32,263 bases of DNA from contig JAPLEO010000054.1 of NCBI GenBank assembly GCA_026391125.1, forward strand, positions 1-32,263, read 5' to 3'. The notes under the pieces are model-generated. The model had not been told where the DNA came from and searched no databases. It saw only the letters and a program-made list of their open reading frames with translations. The position numbers and the translations under genes are program-made. This document shows positions 30,030 through 32,263 of the stretch, one piece after another; position 1 is the stretch's first letter, and each line of letters starts with the position of its first letter. This DNA comes from Bacteroidota bacterium. Lineage in GTDB: Bacteria > Bacteroidota > Bacteroidia > Chitinophagales > Chitinophagaceae.

Positions 30030-31295
30030 CTATTTAAAAAGTACTTGTACTGTTTCAGCTGATTGTTGTTGCAGCACTTTGTCCTTCGTTTCACTTAAAG
30101 TTGCCAAAACTGTTTCGTTATAATGCCTTATCGTTAATATGGATAATCCTTTTTGAATTTGAACATCAAATTGACTACTAGCAGCAAGCGCTAATTGCTC
30201 TATTTTTTCTGTCTTATCATCCATGCAAACAAATACACTAATGGCGGCAGTTTGTATAAGATTGGGTTTAATGTGCAACTGCTTAAATAATCGATATAGT
30301 TCAATAATTGGTTCTTCACCTACAAAAGAAAAGTCCTGCGTTTTTAATTCCAGCAATACCTGATTGTCTTTAATAACAATAATCGGAGGGAGGTTTTTAT
30401 TTTTCTTTTGATGAATGATGGTGCCTGGTAACTGGCTGTTTAAAAAACTCTTGACGTATAGTGGAATCTGCTTATTCTGTAAGGGCTTGATCGTTTTTGG
30501 ATGAATTACTTGTGCTCCGTAATAGGCCATTTCAATTACCTCGGTATAATTCAATTCTGGAATCAATACCGCATCAGGATAGGTTTTTGGATCAGCATTC
30601 ATAACACCGTCTACATCCTTCCAAATACTAAGGCTTTCAGCATCTAAAACATTTGCAAAAACAGCGGCAGAATAATCACTTCCTTCACGACCCAATGTGG
30701 TACTTTCATTATCTTCTGTTGCACCTATATAGCCTTGAGTAATGACTATTTTGCATTTGTCTGACAAAAGTGATGAAACACATGATTGTATCTTTTCTGA
30801 AGTAATAGCCCAGTCGATATCAGCATCCCTGAAATTGTTATTCGTTCGCATGGCATCTCGCACATCAAACCATTGATTATTGATGCTGACTTCATTCAAA
30901 TAATGACTGATAATACAACTACTCAATAATTCACCTAGGCATACAATTTGATCATAATAATAATCAAAACTTCTTACTGGCTTATCGTGTAATAACCATT
31001 CTATTTCGGTAAAGAAATCGGAAATTTGTTCTAAACAAGCATTATATCTAAAAACCAAAAGATACTTGCAGGTATTTAAATGTTGTTGTTTAACAACATG
31101 AAATAATTGAATGGCTTCCTCTTTTTTACCATGATAAAAGGCTTCCGCTACTTTTTCTAATGCATTGGTGGTTTTGCCCATGGCAGAAACGATAATAACC
31201 AATGGACTTGAATCGTAAGTTGCAACGATCTCGGCAAGGTTTTTTACCCTTTCAATACTATTTACACTGGCCCCTCCAAATTTGAATACTTTCAT
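30030..31295 (-). CDS. Aspartate kinase (monofunctional)
   Basis: Phosphorylates L-aspartate in the first step toward lysine, threonine, methionine and diaminopimelate. The 421 residues start with the nucleotide-site motif KFGGASVNS (Lys5), include LGREGSDYSAAVFA and the substrate region WKDVDGVMNADPKTYPDA, and end with two regulatory ACT-like regions (about 310-421, e.g. IIELYRLFKQLHIKPNLIQT). There is no homoserine dehydrogenase part, so it is not a ThrA fusion; inhibition by lysine or threonine cannot be told from sequence. The frame extends to a TTG at 31325, but that codon overlaps the -7 box; the ATG at 31295 is the natural start. It converges on the hybrid kinase gene with 5 nt between. 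Confidence 0.92.
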   Translation of the reverse strand: MKVFKFGGASVNSIERVKNLAEIVATYDSSPLVIIVSAMGKTTNALEKVAEAFYHGKKEEAIQLFHVVKQQHLNTCKYLLVFRYNACLEQISDFFTEIEWLLHDKPVRSFDYYYDQIVCLGELLSSCIISHYLNEVSINNQWFDVRDAMRTNNNFRDADIDWAITSEKIQSCVSSLLSDKCKIVITQGYIGATEDNESTTLGREGSDYSAAVFANVLDAESLSIWKDVDGVMNADPKTYPDAVLIPELNYTEVIEMAYYGAQVIHPKTIKPLQNKQIPLYVKSFLNSQLPGTIIHQKKNKNLPPIIVIKDNQVLLELKTQDFSFVGEEPIIELYRLFKQLHIKPNLIQTAAISVFVCMDDKTEKIEQLALAASSQFDVQIQKGLSILTIRHYNETVLATLSETKDKVLQQQSAETVQVLFK

Positions 31296-31322
31296 CTTGA
31301 TCAGATTTTGAAAATGTGCATG

Positions 31323-31353
31323 CAAATATAAGCGAGAACTAGAGCCCCGCTCT
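31323..31353 (-). promoter_or_regulatory. -7 box of aspartate kinase with an adjacent palindrome
   Basis: TATATTTG (31323-31330, minus strand) fits the -7 consensus. Ten bases upstream is the perfect dyad AGAGC-CCC-GCTCT (31341-31353), GC-rich against its surroundings. The nearest TTTG is 24 nt from the -7 box, longer than usual, so an activator or repressor at the dyad is conceivable. Confidence 0.5.
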
Positions 31354-31411
31354 TCAAAAAATGCAATTCATTTAAAACTCATCGCTATCTTTATAGAACC
31401 AAATCTATTTT

Positions 31412-32263
31412 ATGATTATCAATCGTAATATCCTCACTTTAGATGAATTTACCATTCAGCAGATGCGCATGTTTCCGAATGCTACAGGTGAGTTAAGTAC
31501 CCTGTTAAGAGATATCGGGTTAGCTGCAAAAAGGGTAAATGTGGAAGTCAACAAAGCAGGATTAGTGGATATCTTGGGTGATGCAGGAAGTATTAATGTA
31601 CAAGGCGAAGATGTTAAGAAATTGGATGTATTTGCCAATAATCAATTTATTGGGGTTTTAAAACATGGAATAAGTTGTGCAGGAATAGGAAGTGAAGAGA
31701 TGGACGATTTTGTAGTTTTTGACGATGAGATCAGTAATAATAGTAAATATGTAGTTGTCTTTGATCCACTCGATGGCAGTAGTAATATTGATGTAAACGT
31801 TTCAATTGGTACAATTTTCGGTGTGTTTAGGCGTGTGAGTAAGCTTGGAACACCTTGTACCCAAGATGATTTTTTACAAGCAGGAATCAATCAGGTAGCT
31901 GCAGGGTATGTGATTTATGGTTCAAGTACCATGCTGGTTTATGCAACAAGAAGAGGCGTCAACGGATTTACACTTGATCCCAGTATTGGTGAGTTCTCTT
32001 TAAGTCACCCCAATATTAAATGCCCCGAGGATGGAAAATACTATTCAGTAAACCATGGCAATTTCTTTCAATACCCAGAAAATGTTCGGAATTATATTGA
32101 TAAGTGTCAAAGAAAAACGGAAGCAGATGGCGGACCCTATACACAAAGGTATATTGGTAGCATGGTAGCAGATTTGCACCGTAATTTAATTAAGGGAGGC
32201 ATATTCATGTATCCTCAAACAACGGATAAGCCAAATGGTAAATTGAGATTATTATATGAAGCA
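31412..32263 (+). CDS. fbp: Fructose-1,6-bisphosphatase class I (3' end beyond window)
   Basis: Hydrolyses fructose 1,6-bisphosphate to fructose 6-phosphate, the committed step of gluconeogenesis. The frame opens at ATG 31412 ([17 protein letters not shown]) and is still open at the last base after 284 codons; the class I enzyme is about 330-350 residues, so some 50 or more are missing. Class I motifs are visible: [29 protein letters not shown], the metal site [23 protein letters not shown] (shown by [11 protein letters not shown]), [15 protein letters not shown], and [21 protein letters not shown] with the substrate-binding Tyr/Arg/Lys residues. A possible -7 box TATCTTTA lies at 31386-31393. 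The gene is divergent from aspartate kinase across 116 nt. Confidence 0.95.
   Translation, partial: MIINRNILTLDEFTIQQMRMFPNATGELSTLLRDIGLAAKRVNVEVNKAGLVDILGDAGSINVQGEDVKKLDVFANNQFIGVLKHGISCAGIGSEEMDDFVVFDDEISNNSKYVVVFDPLDGSSNIDVNVSIGTIFGVFRRVSKLGTPCTQDDFLQAGINQVAAGYVIYGSSTMLVYATRRGVNGFTLDPSIGEFSLSHPNIKCPEDGKYYSVNHGNFFQYPENVRNYIDKCQRKTEADGGPYTQRYIGSMVADLHRNLIKGGIFMYPQTTDKPNGKLRLLYEA

Noticed and set aside
30039..30050. AGTAC-TT-GTACT mini-dyad as a terminator of aspartate kinase
   Set aside because: Loop of 2 nt is too tight and the bases encode the last residues of the kinase; no stable hairpin expected.

Overview
The window is an AT-rich chromosomal segment that looks like a free-living member of the Bacteroidota, most likely Chitinophagaceae (Sediminibacterium/Hydrotalea-like); the family level is an inference. 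The evidence is the repeated Bacteroidota-type promoter (TTTG, 18-19 nt, then TAnnTTTG or TAnnTTCG), the near absence of Shine-Dalgarno sequences, and typical families: a PafA-type phosphatase, DUF2911, DUF3078, DUF6580, a Usp domain of the kind joined to Nramp transporters, and the order miaB / sigma-54 activator / lptE / TPR protein / secG. There are no tRNA or rRNA genes, no insertion sequence, no prophage and no CRISPR array. Genes are densely packed and no gap exceeds 300 nt.

Layout. 1-5180: tail of a probable Nramp-Usp transporter, NADP isocitrate dehydrogenase, a PafA-like phosphatase and an alpha-oxoamine synthase (candidate first enzyme of sphingolipid or sulfonolipid synthesis). 5185-10561: DUF2911 protein, XerD, YkgJ-type Cys-cluster protein, YraN, mannose-6-phosphate isomerase, a DUF6580 membrane protein and RNase HI. 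10633-16853: acyl-CoA carboxylase beta subunit, divergent from a DPE2-like amylomaltase with two CBM20 domains, then a dipeptide epimerase and an unrecognised membrane protein. 17068-19686: TrmH, facing the mltG-yihY pair. 19910-24624: a minus-strand operon, miaB to secG, joining tRNA modification, sigma-54 regulation, LPS export and protein secretion. 24746-32263: DUF3078 barrel, PurK, L,D-transpeptidase, hybrid histidine kinase, aspartate kinase, and a class I fructose-1,6-bisphosphatase cut by the right edge.

The genes are mostly housekeeping: central carbon (Icd, Fbp, ManA, MalQ), biosynthesis (PurK, aspartate kinase), envelope and peptidoglycan (LptE, SecG, MltG, YkuD, epimerase, oxoamine synthase), and chromosome/RNA maintenance (XerD, RnhA, TrmH, MiaB).

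The unusual material is between the genes. First, arrays of a 7-bp unit (AGTGAAA / AGATAAA and variants) begin 5-8 nt after the stop codon of five genes, always in the orientation of the gene, and sit between stop codon and terminator hairpin; at two convergent pairs both sides have one. Second, two unrelated envelope genes (the phosphatase and mltG) share an ungapped 39-nt leader ending exactly at the start codon, identical at 32 positions, with short upstream reading frames. Several starts are also affected by visible promoters (malQ, the carboxylase, DUF2911, miaB, aspartate kinase), and trmH and ykuD look leaderless.
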